The notes under the pieces were generated by a model. That model was not told where the DNA came from. It was given only the letters and a program-made list of their open reading frames with translations, and did not search any database. Both the position numbers and the translations under genes were made by a program. Of a DNA stretch of 64,000 nucleotides, positions 7,844 through 16,860 are shown piece after piece; within the stretch, counting starts at the first letter, position 1; every line of letters starts with the position of its first letter. The DNA lies in assembly GCA_023257815.1 (NCBI GenBank), contig JALRBJ010000001.1:1-64000 (forward strand), written 5' to 3'. The stretch comes from Candidatus Saccharimonadia bacterium (GTDB lineage: Bacteria > Patescibacteriota > Saccharimonadia > Saccharimonadales > Saccharimonadaceae).

Positions 7844-9496
7844 ATGGGTCGAGTTCAAAGTGTTGTTGCTAGAGCCAATCGCAAACTGACTGTGCAGTTT
7901 GCGGCTGCTCTTATTGCAGGCTCAACGATGGCATCAATGCTATTCGGTTTCCTACGTGAACGTCTTTTGAATGGCTACTACTACGACACGTATCCAGTTG
8001 GACTTGATGCTTATACGGCTGCATTCATTTTGCCAGACTTCATGTATTTCATATTGGTGTCAGGTGCTCTGAGTGTGACATTTATCCCTGTGTTTAATCA
8101 GCGACTTGCGAGTGGTAATAAGAAATCTGCCTGGGAGTTGTCTACCAGCATGGTTAATTTAATGGCTCTTGCTACGCTTGTTGCGAGTGTACTTATTATC
8201 ATTTTTGCAGAACCACTTATTAGATATGTGATTGCTCCAGGATTAAGCGAGTCAGGTACGGCATTGGCCGTAAGCATGATGCGTGTTATTGCAGTCAACC
8301 CTTTTCTATTTGCTATTGCAACTGTTATCGCAAGTATTCAGCAGGCACTTGGTCGATTTACCTTTTACGCTCTAGCGCCAACCATTTATAACATCGGTAT
8401 TATCATTGGTATTGTATTCTTTACGAACGGTATTAATTTGTTTGGTTGGCAGGTTTTTGAAGGTGGCATTATGGGTGTTGCACTTGGCGTCGTGCTTGGT
8501 TCAATCATGCAGCTAGTAGTTAGTAGCGCTGGTTTGATTGGTCTAGGTTTTGACTATCGATTCAAAATCTATTGGCGCAATAAAGGATTCCGTAGGGTGC
8601 TCGCTCTTTTACCTGCACGTTCGCTTGATCAAGGTATGGATTATCTCGTAGGGATTGTTGAGACAAATCTAGCGAGTCGCATGGCAGCTGGTACGGTTCG
8701 TGCATATAATCAAGCAATGACATTGCAGATGGCACCAATTAATCTGATTGGTGTTGCGATTAGTACGGCTGCATTTCCAAAGATGACCGAACGTTTGTCG
8801 GAGGGTAAACTGGATCTGTTCCGCCAGGAACTCAGGAGTGTTCTACGTGTGATAATCTGGCTTAGTTTGCCGGTGGCGATAGTAACGTTCTTCACGCGTG
8901 GTTACCTGGTCAACTTTATCAAGTCTGGTGGTGACTTGCTTATGGCGCAGTTACTCGGTGTCCTCGTTGTTGCTATCTTATTCCGCTCAGTTTACTACAT
9001 TGCTGCTCGTAGTTTTTATGCACAACAAGATACCAAGACACCGCTTTATATCTCACTTTTTGCAATCGGATTTAATATTCTACTCGCTATTTGGTTTACG
9101 GCTGGTCTGAATATGGGTCCATTTGGACTTGCATTAGCGCAGTCAATTATGGCTGGTGTTGAAGTGGTAATATTGTTTATTGTTATGTCGATGCGCATAC
9201 CAGGATTATTAAATGGTGCCTTTTGGAATGCCGTTTGGCGTATGGCAAGTGCGACAGGTTTTATGGCTATCGTGAGTTATATAATGGTGCTATTTTTGCC
9301 GCTCCAAGCGGGTGATGATAGTAGCTTCTACTTCACATTTCCAAAGTTTGTTTTAATTGTTACTGTTAGCTTAGGCTCTTACATTATGTTTAGTCGTTTA
9401 TTAAAGTTGCATGAGGTAGAGCCAGTAATCCGGCAATACGGTAAATTAACGAATGCATTCAGGCGCATGAAGACCGGCGGGAATAGTAAGCGATAA
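7844..9496 (+). CDS. murJ: Lipid II flippase MurJ (MviN family)
   Basis: Moves lipid-linked peptidoglycan precursor across the membrane. 550 residues, about 14 hydrophobic helices, with MOP-fold features: a basic N-terminal stretch before GSTMASMLFGFLRERLL, then the charged cavity region DAYTAAFILPDFMY, and later PARSLDQGMDYLVGIVETNLASRM. Its presence with a class A PBP and MurT/GatD argues for a real peptidoglycan wall. The stop overlaps the lepA start (TAATG). Confidence 0.93.
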   Translation: MGRVQSVVARANRKLTVQFAAALIAGSTMASMLFGFLRERLLNGYYYDTYPVGLDAYTAAFILPDFMYFILVSGALSVTFIPVFNQRLASGNKKSAWELSTSMVNLMALATLVASVLIIIFAEPLIRYVIAPGLSESGTALAVSMMRVIAVNPFLFAIATVIASIQQALGRFTFYALAPTIYNIGIIIGIVFFTNGINLFGWQVFEGGIMGVALGVVLGSIMQLVVSSAGLIGLGFDYRFKIYWRNKGFRRVLALLPARSLDQGMDYLVGIVETNLASRMAAGTVRAYNQAMTLQMAPINLIGVAISTAAFPKMTERLSEGKLDLFRQELRSVLRVIIWLSLPVAIVTFFTRGYLVNFIKSGGDLLMAQLLGVLVVAILFRSVYYIAARSFYAQQDTKTPLYISLFAIGFNILLAIWFTAGLNMGPFGLALAQSIMAGVEVVILFIVMSMRIPGLLNGAFWNAVWRMASATGFMAIVSYIMVLFLPLQAGDDSSFYFTFPKFVLIVTVSLGSYIMFSRLLKLHEVEPVIRQYGKLTNAFRRMKTGGNSKR

Positions 9497-11274
9497 TGAA
9501 TCAGTCTAAAATTCGAAATTTTTGTATCATTGCTCATATTGACCATGGCAAATCAACGCTTGCCGATCGCTTACTTGAGATCACGGGTACCGTTAGTAAA
9601 CGGGATATGAAGAGCCAATTGCTTGATAGCATGGATTTAGAACGAGAAAAAGGCATTACGATCAAACTGGCACCTGTTCGTATGAACTACAGCGATTTTG
9701 AGCTTAACCTAATTGATACACCAGGTCACGTTGACTTTAGCTATGAAGTTAGTCGTAGTCTTGAGGCGTGCGAGGGCGCAGTTTTAGTTGTTGATGCAAG
9801 CCAGGGTATACAAGCACAGACTTTGGCGAATGTATACTTAGCTCTTGCTGCTGACCTAACAATTATTCCAGTTCTAAATAAAGTTGACTTGCCTGCTGCT
9901 GACGTTCCGCGGGTTACAGCCCAAGTTGTTAACTTACTTGGTTGCGATGAGGACGATATTTTAAAGATAAGTGCCAAAACGGGCGAGGGTGTTCCAGGGG
10001 TACTTGATGCCGTAATTAGTCGGATTGCACCACCAACTGGTATTGCTACTAATCCAACTCGCGCATTAATTTTTGATAGTTACTATGATGATTATCGTGG
10101 AGTCATCTTATATACACGGCTTGTTGATGGATCAATAAAAAAAGGCGATACGATTGAAATGCTTGCAACTGGTGCGCATGGCTTAGCACTTGAAGTCGGC
10201 GCTTTGCAGCCTATGATGCAACCAAATAGTTCACTTGAATCTGGCGAGATTGGCTATATTGTTACTAACTTAAAAACGACTCGTGATGCCAGGGTTGGCG
10301 ATACCATAACGGTAAAAAGAAGTCGTTCTGCCGATATGTTGCCTGGCTATCAGAATGTACGACCGTTCGTGTACGCTGGATTTTTTCCTGTTTCAAACGA
10401 AGATTATAACGAACTAAAAGATGCTATTGAAAAACTAGCTATGAGTGACTCTGCTTTGCAATTTGAGCCAGAGAATTCACCAGTACTTGGGTTTGGCGTG
10501 CGCATAGGATTCCTGGGATTGCTCCACATGGATATTATTCGTGAGCGCCTAGAGCGTGAATACGATCTTGATTTAGTAGTTACCAATCCGAGTACTGATT
10601 ATCAAATAACAATGACCGATGATGAGCAAATCGATATTAAATCAGCATCAGATTTACCTCTTGTGACAAAAATCAGTGAAATTCGTGAGCCTTGGATTAA
10701 TGGCGAAATTGTTGTGCCAACTGACTATATAGGTGTGGTAATCCAATTGATTGTGTCAAAACGTGGACTACAAAAAAATCTAAGCTATATAGATGAACGT
10801 GCTCTTATTAGTTTTGAGGCGCCACTTGCCAATTTGTTAACTGATTTTTATGATCAACTTAAATCGGTCACAAGTGGCTATGGTAGTTTTAATTATGAAC
10901 TAAGTGGCTATCGGGCAGAAGATTTGGTTAAAGTTGATTTTTACGTAGCCGGTGAAATCGTTGATGCACTGAGCGTCATGGCACATCGTTCCGAAAGTGT
11001 GTCGTTAGGGCGTGAAACAGTAAAAAAACTTAAGGATGTTATTCCTAGGCAGAACTTTCAAGTAAGTCTGCAGGCAGCGATCGGTGGCAAATTCATCGCC
11101 CGTGAAGACGTGAGCGCTTATCGCAAAGACGTAACAACAGGACTATATGGCGGCGATGTTAGCCGTAAAAAGAAAGTACTAGCCAAACAGGCGAAAGGCA
11201 AAAAACGCATGAAAAGGTTTGGTAAAGTAGACATCCCTTCAGAGGCATTTACGGTAATGCTGAAGCGCGACTAG
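9496..11274 (+). CDS. lepA: Elongation factor 4 (LepA)
   Basis: Ribosome-associated GTPase that back-translocates or assists stalled ribosomes. 592 residues, normal length. G1 AHIDHGKST, G2 region LEREKGITIK, G3 DTPGH, G4 NKVD, G5 SAK; then EF-G-like domains and the LepA-specific C-terminal domain with VSLQAAIGGKFIAREDVSAYRKDVT and KKKVLAKQAKGKKRMKRFG. Starts inside the murJ stop codon. Its 3' end overlaps the convergent membrane gene by 4 nt. Confidence 0.96.
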   Translation: MNQSKIRNFCIIAHIDHGKSTLADRLLEITGTVSKRDMKSQLLDSMDLEREKGITIKLAPVRMNYSDFELNLIDTPGHVDFSYEVSRSLEACEGAVLVVDASQGIQAQTLANVYLALAADLTIIPVLNKVDLPAADVPRVTAQVVNLLGCDEDDILKISAKTGEGVPGVLDAVISRIAPPTGIATNPTRALIFDSYYDDYRGVILYTRLVDGSIKKGDTIEMLATGAHGLALEVGALQPMMQPNSSLESGEIGYIVTNLKTTRDARVGDTITVKRSRSADMLPGYQNVRPFVYAGFFPVSNEDYNELKDAIEKLAMSDSALQFEPENSPVLGFGVRIGFLGLLHMDIIRERLEREYDLDLVVTNPSTDYQITMTDDEQIDIKSASDLPLVTKISEIREPWINGEIVVPTDYIGVVIQLIVSKRGLQKNLSYIDERALISFEAPLANLLTDFYDQLKSVTSGYGSFNYELSGYRAEDLVKVDFYVAGEIVDALSVMAHRSESVSLGRETVKKLKDVIPRQNFQVSLQAAIGGKFIAREDVSAYRKDVTTGLYGGDVSRKKKVLAKQAKGKKRMKRFGKVDIPSEAFTVMLKRD

Positions 11275-12782
11275 TGCAGCGTAAAACCGTTCCAGATAGT
11301 CTGTAATATCGCATGACTAGCCTGGCCAAATCCTGGCCAGCACCAATGACTTTCGGATTGTATGATATAAGTACCAACGCCTCCTCCGCCAAAAACTAGT
11401 AGAAGTAGTACGATTAGAAGAAGAAGCAAAGCTATATTTGATGGTATTCGTTTTGCCACTATAGCTATAGATTCAATCAATACAGCACCAAATAATGGCA
11501 GTAGCAATAGCAGGTAGCGACCATTGATAGCAACTGGTATGGCAGTATTCTTATAGTCACCGTATAGTTGACTAACCAGGACGCCAGCATAAACCATACA
11601 AAGTAATAGCGTGAACCATGTGAACCATGTTACGGTTGATCGCTTGAAAAATAATCGTATAATGAGGCAAATAAAGCCAATAATTGTGAGCGTAACGAAC
11701 ACTATTAATACGACTAACAAAGGACTTTTTGTCTGAAAGTCATTTGTTTTCCCTGCAACGGCAAAAGTGAGACGTTCTGTCATACCTGGTATCCAGTGAA
11801 CAACAATGTAACTTGGTAACGATAGAGCTTGAAACGATGTATCTTTCGCGATCGCGTAGAGACGATTGCGGTTCCATGGACCGTAAGCCATGCATGCATT
11901 TTCATCAAATACGGCTTCGCAAGATGGGATCGGACTACCATAACTGGCATAATTTACCACGTAGTGCGATGCAAAGAAGACTCCTAACACACCAGTACTT
12001 ATAAGTAGTATCTTAGTAGGTTTACTCAATCTCTTAGTTGATTGAGTAAATTGAGCTAGTTGGGTAAGGAGCTTAGTCTTAAATTTTTGCCGCGTGAAAA
12101 AGATAAGTCCAATGCACCAAAAACCAATACCCGCAACGATTGGCAGAAATGCATATTTAACCGACATGCCATATAGCAACATAATGAGAAGCATCCAGGT
12201 GGCGCTTGCTGGCAAGCCTTTATTTGTCAGAATATTCCTGGTTATAGTAATTGTAAGCAACAGGGCATAAGCAACTATAAGCAGCAGCAAGTTATCATAG
12301 TTGATTTGTGCAGCTAGCAAGCTGAGGACGGGTATAAGCATGAAGAAGATCATGCTTAAATTTGTGGTTATTTTCCCAATTCCAGCACCGAGAAGTGCTT
12401 TGCGAAACAGTACAAGCGCACTGGTTACGAAACTGATATTTATCAACCGTAGTAAGATGATGATAGTTTGATCGGAGAGCGCAAGGCTATGGAATAGTCT
12501 GTAGGGGAAACTCATTAAATAATGAAATAGGTATGAAGCATCAGCGGTCGCTGAGCCGTACTGTGCCATATCAGAGGTGTGTTCAATCCCATAAGGTAAC
12601 CAGCTTGTAGCATAAATCTTTATTAGCCCATAGTGAAACTCTTCGTCAAAAGCCATCGGATAAATGCTGCTAAGCGCAGTCCACACCACACCAATTGCAA
12701 AAAGTGTAAGTGAGGTATAGAAAAACCTATTCGACTCCAAAGTAGAGCGTGCCGTTCTTGCTATTTGTTGCCAGAAGCTCAT
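11271..12782 (-). CDS. Multi-pass membrane protein, GT-C/DUF2142-like
   Basis: 503-residue integral membrane protein with roughly 10-12 hydrophobic helices. The first extracytoplasmic loop carries acidic/histidine residues (PMAFDEEFHYGLI near 42-54), as in GT-C glycosyltransferases that use lipid-phosphate sugar donors. A later segment INGRYLLLLLPLF resembles the GRYLLP motif of DUF2142 and PMT-like proteins. A role in surface glycan or protein glycosylation is plausible but not proven. A TATACT box ends 7 nt before the ATG, so the transcript is probably leaderless. Confidence 0.65.
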   Translation of the reverse strand: MSFWQQIARTARSTLESNRFFYTSLTLFAIGVVWTALSSIYPMAFDEEFHYGLIKIYATSWLPYGIEHTSDMAQYGSATADASYLFHYLMSFPYRLFHSLALSDQTIIILLRLINISFVTSALVLFRKALLGAGIGKITTNLSMIFFMLIPVLSLLAAQINYDNLLLLIVAYALLLTITITRNILTNKGLPASATWMLLIMLLYGMSVKYAFLPIVAGIGFWCIGLIFFTRQKFKTKLLTQLAQFTQSTKRLSKPTKILLISTGVLGVFFASHYVVNYASYGSPIPSCEAVFDENACMAYGPWNRNRLYAIAKDTSFQALSLPSYIVVHWIPGMTERLTFAVAGKTNDFQTKSPLLVVLIVFVTLTIIGFICLIIRLFFKRSTVTWFTWFTLLLCMVYAGVLVSQLYGDYKNTAIPVAINGRYLLLLLPLFGAVLIESIAIVAKRIPSNIALLLLLIVLLLLVFGGGGVGTYIIQSESHWCWPGFGQASHAILQTIWNGFTLH

Positions 12783-12803
12783 TAATCGCAGTATAGCAAA
12801 TAA

Positions 12804-13421
12804 TTAAGGTTTACTCAAAATAGCAAGCTGGTTGATAATATCGTCAAAGACTGCGTCAGGTGTTTGAGCACCGTTGATAACACACAATAAGTTTCTTGTT
12901 TTGTACTCTTCAAGCACTGGTAAAGTCTTATCGTGATACTCCGTTAATCGTTTTTCGAGCACATCGGCAGTGTCATCGTAGCGACCACCGCGATCATCGT
13001 GATCTTCAAGTCGTTTCCAGCGTTCACGTACAGTAGCTTCACTAATATCAAGGTAGATAACGAGTTTTAAGTCGTGGTTAGCTCTTTTTAGTGCGTCAAT
13101 TACTCCTTGCTCTTCGCCTATCCACCGACCGACCGAACTAAGTATTAAAGGCTGATTGCTAAATTCTTCCCTTGAAAGATAGGGTAGAACGATATTGACA
13201 TAATCGTCACTTGGAATGAGTGCACCACGACGTAGAGCGGCGTCGACATGTTCTGGAATAACCGAATTTCTTAAGATGTCACCACCACCCAGTACTGTGG
13301 CGCCAAATGTATTTGCTAGTCTCGCTGCCTGAGTGTCTTTGCCGGCAAATGGCCTTCCAAAAATGTTAATTGAGCCTTTACCAAGCCAATTCTTAATCTG
13401 AGCTAATTGATCTGAGTCCAT
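12804..13421 (-). CDS. Adenylate-kinase-like nucleoside monophosphate kinase
   Basis: 205 residues. P-loop FGRPFAGKDTQAARL (residues ~21-35) matches the adenylate kinase GxPGxGKGT pattern except F-A for G-x and D for the second G. NMP-binding region LGGGDILR; core strand LILSSVGRW; LID-like RERWKRLEDHDDRGGRYDD with arginines retained. Probably phosphorylates a nucleoside monophosphate; specificity is uncertain because of the altered P-loop and absence of the usual DG(F/Y)PR signature. A TATACT box ends 7 nt before the ATG. Confidence 0.8.
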   Translation of the reverse strand: MDSDQLAQIKNWLGKGSINIFGRPFAGKDTQAARLANTFGATVLGGGDILRNSVIPEHVDAALRRGALIPSDDYVNIVLPYLSREEFSNQPLILSSVGRWIGEEQGVIDALKRANHDLKLVIYLDISEATVRERWKRLEDHDDRGGRYDDTADVLEKRLTEYHDKTLPVLEEYKTRNLLCVINGAQTPDAVFDDIINQLAILSKP

Positions 13422-13458
13422 GCTAGGTAGTATATGCTACTTTGGGAATGCTTCAAAA

Positions 13459-13499
13459 TTAGCACTCACCTTGAAAGAGTGCCAAGGTGACGCTATAAT
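13459..13499 (+). promoter_or_regulatory. CIRCE operator and promoter of hrcA
   Basis: TTAGCACTC (13459-13467), 9-nt spacer, GAGTGCCAA (13477-13485): the HrcA binding site with one mismatch in the second arm. The promoter is TTGAAA (13471-13476), 17 nt, TATAAT (13494-13499), so the operator covers the -35. The start codon lies 6 nt after the -10, implying a leaderless transcript. HrcA is expected to repress its own operon. Confidence 0.93.
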
Positions 13500-13505
13500 A
13501 GCAGT

Positions 13506-14213
13506 ATGACAGAACGTCAGATCGCTATCCTTACGGCTATCATTGAGCAATATGCAGAGGTCGCATCGCCTGTAGGCAGTGTAACGTTAGCTAAATTGTT
13601 TAATGTTTCGAGTGCCACAATTCGTAGCGAGATGGCAAAGCTTGAAGAGCTTGATCTTATAGCTCAGCCACACACGAGCGCGGGGCGTATTCCTACGGAT
13701 AAAGGGTATCGATTCTACGTGAACCTTCTTACGAACCAACAAGATCAGCCACTGATTGGAATCGATCGTAGTGCGAGAGCGATCGAAGCGCGCGTTTCTG
13801 GTACAGGGCAGCGTGCCGACAGGGCAATTCGCTCGGCGGTAGATAGCTTGGTTGATTTGACTCAGAATTTAGGATTAGCCACGATTGGAGATGAATTATA
13901 TCTAAGCGGGATGGGCAATTTATTTAGTCAGCCGGAATTTTTGCAGGGCACGAATGCCCAGAGCGTTGCTCGTCTACTTGACAATCTTGAGCCATGGCTG
14001 CGAGAGGCTGCACCAAATGAGCCGTTGAACGTGTTCATTGGAAGCGAGAACCCGATTGGCAAAACATCAGGGGCTACACTTATTATCAGTCGTTTCCGTT
14101 CGCCTTTTTCTGACAACAGTTATATTGGTGTACTTGGTCCAACTCGTCAGAGTTATGCGCGTGTGATGCGTCTGGTACGTCAAACAGGTGCCATGCTTGA
14201 AGAGGTTCTATAA
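13506..14213 (+). CDS. hrcA: Heat-inducible transcription repressor HrcA, short form
   Basis: Repressor that binds CIRCE and releases it when GroE/heat conditions titrate it. N-terminal winged helix with the family signature PVGSVTLAKLFNVSSATIRS (residues 21-40) and SAGRIPTDKGYRFYVNLL. The C-terminal part keeps VLGPTRQSYARVMRLV, typical of HrcA ends, but the whole protein is 235 residues against about 340 usually, so the middle GAF-like domain is strongly reduced. First gene of hrcA / TM protein / grpE. Confidence 0.93.
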   Translation: MTERQIAILTAIIEQYAEVASPVGSVTLAKLFNVSSATIRSEMAKLEELDLIAQPHTSAGRIPTDKGYRFYVNLLTNQQDQPLIGIDRSARAIEARVSGTGQRADRAIRSAVDSLVDLTQNLGLATIGDELYLSGMGNLFSQPEFLQGTNAQSVARLLDNLEPWLREAAPNEPLNVFIGSENPIGKTSGATLIISRFRSPFSDNSYIGVLGPTRQSYARVMRLVRQTGAMLEEVL

Positions 14214-14215
14214 GT

Positions 14216-14527
14216 ATGAGCGGGGGAGATAGTGCTGGAATTGTCATTGTTCTATTAGTTGTGGTTGGACTGTTTTTTGTTTACCGCGAATATCGCAAAA
14301 TGAGTTTCGCTTCAAAACAGCAACGATTCATGAAAGATATCCAAAAGCAGCCAACACTTGAAGATGGAACTCTACAAGACCGACTTAATAAACGCCAAGA
14401 AAAAATGGCAAAGATTATAGAGGAAATACAAGAAGATAGGCTACGCGATGCAAAACGCCAGGAAGAGATTGAACAACTTATGCGCGAAAATAATGCCGAT
14501 CAAAAATTGATGAAGAGGAAGAAGTAA
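14216..14527 (+). CDS. Single-TM coiled-coil protein in the heat-shock operon
   Basis: 103 residues: one N-terminal hydrophobic helix (about 8-25, GIVIVLLVVVGLFFVY) followed by a highly charged, helix-prone tail rich in K/E/Q/R (about 45-103) that should form a coiled coil on the cytoplasmic side. Starts 2 nt after hrcA and ends 4 nt before grpE, so it is co-transcribed from the CIRCE promoter. No family is recognised. Heat-shock co-regulation hints at a membrane-linked chaperone accessory role (inference). Confidence 0.7.
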   Translation: MSGGDSAGIVIVLLVVVGLFFVYREYRKMSFASKQQRFMKDIQKQPTLEDGTLQDRLNKRQEKMAKIIEEIQEDRLRDAKRQEEIEQLMRENNADQKLMKRKK

Positions 14528-14531
14528 TAAT

Positions 14532-14996
14532 ATGCCAAAAAGTAAGAAGCAAGAAGAGTTAGAGCAACAAGTCAGTGAGTTGACACAAGATTTGCAGCGT
14601 ACGCGTGCAGATTTTGAAAATTATGTCAGGCGCATGGAGCAAGAAAAGTCTGCTGCTCGTGAAGCTGGTCAAGCGAGTGCAATCTTAAAGCTTCTACCGA
14701 CTATCGACAACATAGAACGCGCAATCGTACACGCACCCCAAGAAATTAAAGATAATGCGTGGGTACAGAGCGTAGTGGGACTTACCAAGCAACTCGATAA
14801 ATCGCTTGAAGCTCTGAACTTGAAGCGAATTGAGGCTACTCCGGGTACTAAGTTTGATGCTGAGCTTCACGAGGCAATTCAGTTTGACGAGGATTCTGAG
14901 GGCGAAAATGAAATCATTGCCGAAGTCTTACAATCAGGCTACATACTGAACAGCCATCCGCTGCGACATGCCATGGTAAAGGTTACCAGAAAGTAA
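14532..14996 (+). CDS. grpE: Nucleotide exchange factor GrpE
   Basis: Exchanges ADP on DnaK. 154 residues: N-terminal coiled coil (ELEQQVSELTQDLQRTRADF), the FENYVRRMEQE signature, then a C-terminal beta domain ending ILNSHPLRHAMVKV, which matches the family's G(Y/W)xLxxRxLRPAxVxV signature in relaxed form. Third gene of the hrcA operon. The next gene is convergent, 11 nt away; TTTTATTTGATTCTTTTT between them may aid termination. Confidence 0.94.
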   Translation: MPKSKKQEELEQQVSELTQDLQRTRADFENYVRRMEQEKSAAREAGQASAILKLLPTIDNIERAIVHAPQEIKDNAWVQSVVGLTKQLDKSLEALNLKRIEATPGTKFDAELHEAIQFDEDSEGENEIIAEVLQSGYILNSHPLRHAMVKVTRK

Positions 14997-15007
14997 CTCT
15001 AGGCGTT

Positions 15008-16666
15008 TTATTTGATTCTTTTTGAGAGTTCAGTCGCATGTTCAAATTGGACTACCCAGCCGGTAATGCGAATACTTTTATATACTCCGTGTTGAAAAAA
15101 TAATCCATCAGGTGAAAATGTTTCAGCAAAGCCGCCATCTCGTACAATCACACGGTTATATTTTTCAATGAATTCTCTCGCTTGAGTTTTATAGGATTGA
15201 TCATGTGATGTTTCGCTGACATTCAACAGCAGTGTGATGTACTGCGCGCCCCAATAACTCCAAATTGCCTCGCTACCATATATTGGAACGAATGTTTCGA
15301 TGATGAATGGCATTTCTTCAGAAGTGCCTGATTGATACTTGATGGGGAGTGGTGACGCGATACGATGTGCATTAATATAATTAATTGTACGAATTGTTCG
15401 AGACGAATCCTCTGAATTAGTAAGATCAAAAAATCCAGCCACGTAGCCTATTAACCAGTCGCTACTAAACTCTGCTTCGCGTAGGTCGTTATTGTAGTAG
15501 CCATTCGCTTCATTCCAATAGCGCGTTTTTATAGCCGTCTTTAGTGAATCAAGCTGGGTTTGAGGACTTTTATAAATACCGAGTTTATTGGCTAATTCCA
15601 GCGTCTTCCACAGTATTACATTGTCGTAGAAGCTACTCTTTCGAGTTACACCATCTCGTGCCGAAGCAAGCTTTATGTCACTACGAATGAAACCGGTTTT
15701 AGGATCTTGAACAGTTTTTATATAACTATTCACAATGTGTTGCAGTTTTGCTCGCTTTTCAACCAATAATCGATCAATCGCCGAGATAGTTTGAACGCTA
15801 TATTCACCGGATGTTCTGTTCGTATGCATAGCATCGAGCGCGTATAGTACACCGTACACCGAATCAGAGCCTACGTCACCTGGGTGTACCTGTGTAGAAA
15901 TAACAGTATGTGGACCAATTGGCACAAGAGTGGTTTTAGGCACATCACTATCGGCTAAACCATCGATCGCAAATAGTGCTGACTGTAAATAGATACGTTG
16001 ACGATTTTCCCAGTCTTTTTTTGAATGAGCAGTACTAGGGTCAAGTAACTGATTGTAGAAGACACCAAGATTGCGTGGATATAATACACTGAACTGATCA
16101 CCGGATATAAGGTACGGTTTAGACGGATCAAAACGGATGGCATGGATTTCATCAATAATAGCTCCAGAACTTTTTGCGTTAATACGTTGACCGCCAAAGA
16201 GTGTATTTTCTACTATTAAGAAGCCTTGCTTGTAGTAGCCTAACAGGTCGGCAAGCGGGTTACTCCATACCCATGTTTCATACTTTTGCATGTACGTTAT
16301 CTGGCCGTTCTTCACGCTAGTTGTGTATGGTTGATCAACGAAGTTAGGTGTTGCGTAGGGACTAGAGAAATGTAGCCAAATATGAAAAGCAATGAATGTT
16401 ATAAGAAAGATTGATCGTTTTGGTCGGCTGCGACCGTAGTTAAACGGCCGTTTTAGCGGCGATGCTTCTAACTTTCGTAGTAGTTTCGCGATGTACTGTC
16501 GTTGTCGTTCGATAGATCGCTTATGATCTTCAACATCAAGTACTTCTTTAATTTGCTTTGCAAAAGAGGAGTGATCCAACCATTTATACTTAGTTGATCG
16601 GTTGAGTAATAAGCCACTAAAAAAAAGAGCTACTACAATCATTATGGTCAAAGAAGGTATATCCAT
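15008..16666 (-). CDS. Membrane-anchored six-hairpin-glycosidase-like protein
   Basis: 552 residues. Two N-terminal hydrophobic helices (about 4-21 and 87-105) and a large extracytoplasmic part. The C-terminal ~330 residues look like an (alpha/alpha)6 barrel: repeated helix pairs, aromatic patches YWNEANGYYNND, SYWGAQYITLLL, DGGFAETFSPDG and WVVQFEHATEL. Such barrels occur in glycoside hydrolases and lyases. Catalytic acids cannot be assigned. It resembles in fold type the soluble protein at 20482-21618. Possibly acts on surface or host polysaccharide. The minus-strand promoter TACTAT lies 13 nt before the ATG. Confidence 0.6.
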   Translation of the reverse strand: MDIPSLTIMIVVALFFSGLLLNRSTKYKWLDHSSFAKQIKEVLDVEDHKRSIERQRQYIAKLLRKLEASPLKRPFNYGRSRPKRSIFLITFIAFHIWLHFSSPYATPNFVDQPYTTSVKNGQITYMQKYETWVWSNPLADLLGYYKQGFLIVENTLFGGQRINAKSSGAIIDEIHAIRFDPSKPYLISGDQFSVLYPRNLGVFYNQLLDPSTAHSKKDWENRQRIYLQSALFAIDGLADSDVPKTTLVPIGPHTVISTQVHPGDVGSDSVYGVLYALDAMHTNRTSGEYSVQTISAIDRLLVEKRAKLQHIVNSYIKTVQDPKTGFIRSDIKLASARDGVTRKSSFYDNVILWKTLELANKLGIYKSPQTQLDSLKTAIKTRYWNEANGYYNNDLREAEFSSDWLIGYVAGFFDLTNSEDSSRTIRTINYINAHRIASPLPIKYQSGTSEEMPFIIETFVPIYGSEAIWSYWGAQYITLLLNVSETSHDQSYKTQAREFIEKYNRVIVRDGGFAETFSPDGLFFQHGVYKSIRITGWVVQFEHATELSKRIK

Positions 16667-16730
16667 GGCCTTTGCTGCTATAGTACTAAAAATTGTCTGG
16701 TCAAGCTATGAAATGTCAGAAAAACATCAA

Positions 16731-16757
16731 TTAGCACTCTTGACATGAGAGTGCTAA
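16731..16757 (+). promoter_or_regulatory. CIRCE operator 1 of dnaK
   Basis: Perfect TTAGCACTC-N9-GAGTGCTAA. The spacer contains a TTGACA -35 (16740-16745); a TATACA -10 follows at 16762-16767 (16-nt spacing). HrcA bound here would block RNA polymerase. Confidence 0.96.
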
Positions 16758-16779
16758 TTCGTATACACTAAGGATAGTT

Positions 16780-16806
16780 TTGGCACTGTCTTGCGAGGAG
16801 TGCTAA
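16780..16806 (+). promoter_or_regulatory. CIRCE-like operator 2 of dnaK
   Basis: TTGGCACTG-N9-GAGTGCTAA: the second arm is perfect and the first has two mismatches. It lies about 23 nt after the first CIRCE, in the untranslated leader, the classical CIRCE position. Together the two sites should give cooperative or tighter control of dnaK. Confidence 0.85.
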
Positions 16807-16860
16807 AATGAAATAAGAATATTTCAAACTTTTACTAACTTGAAAAAGGGGAATTACACG

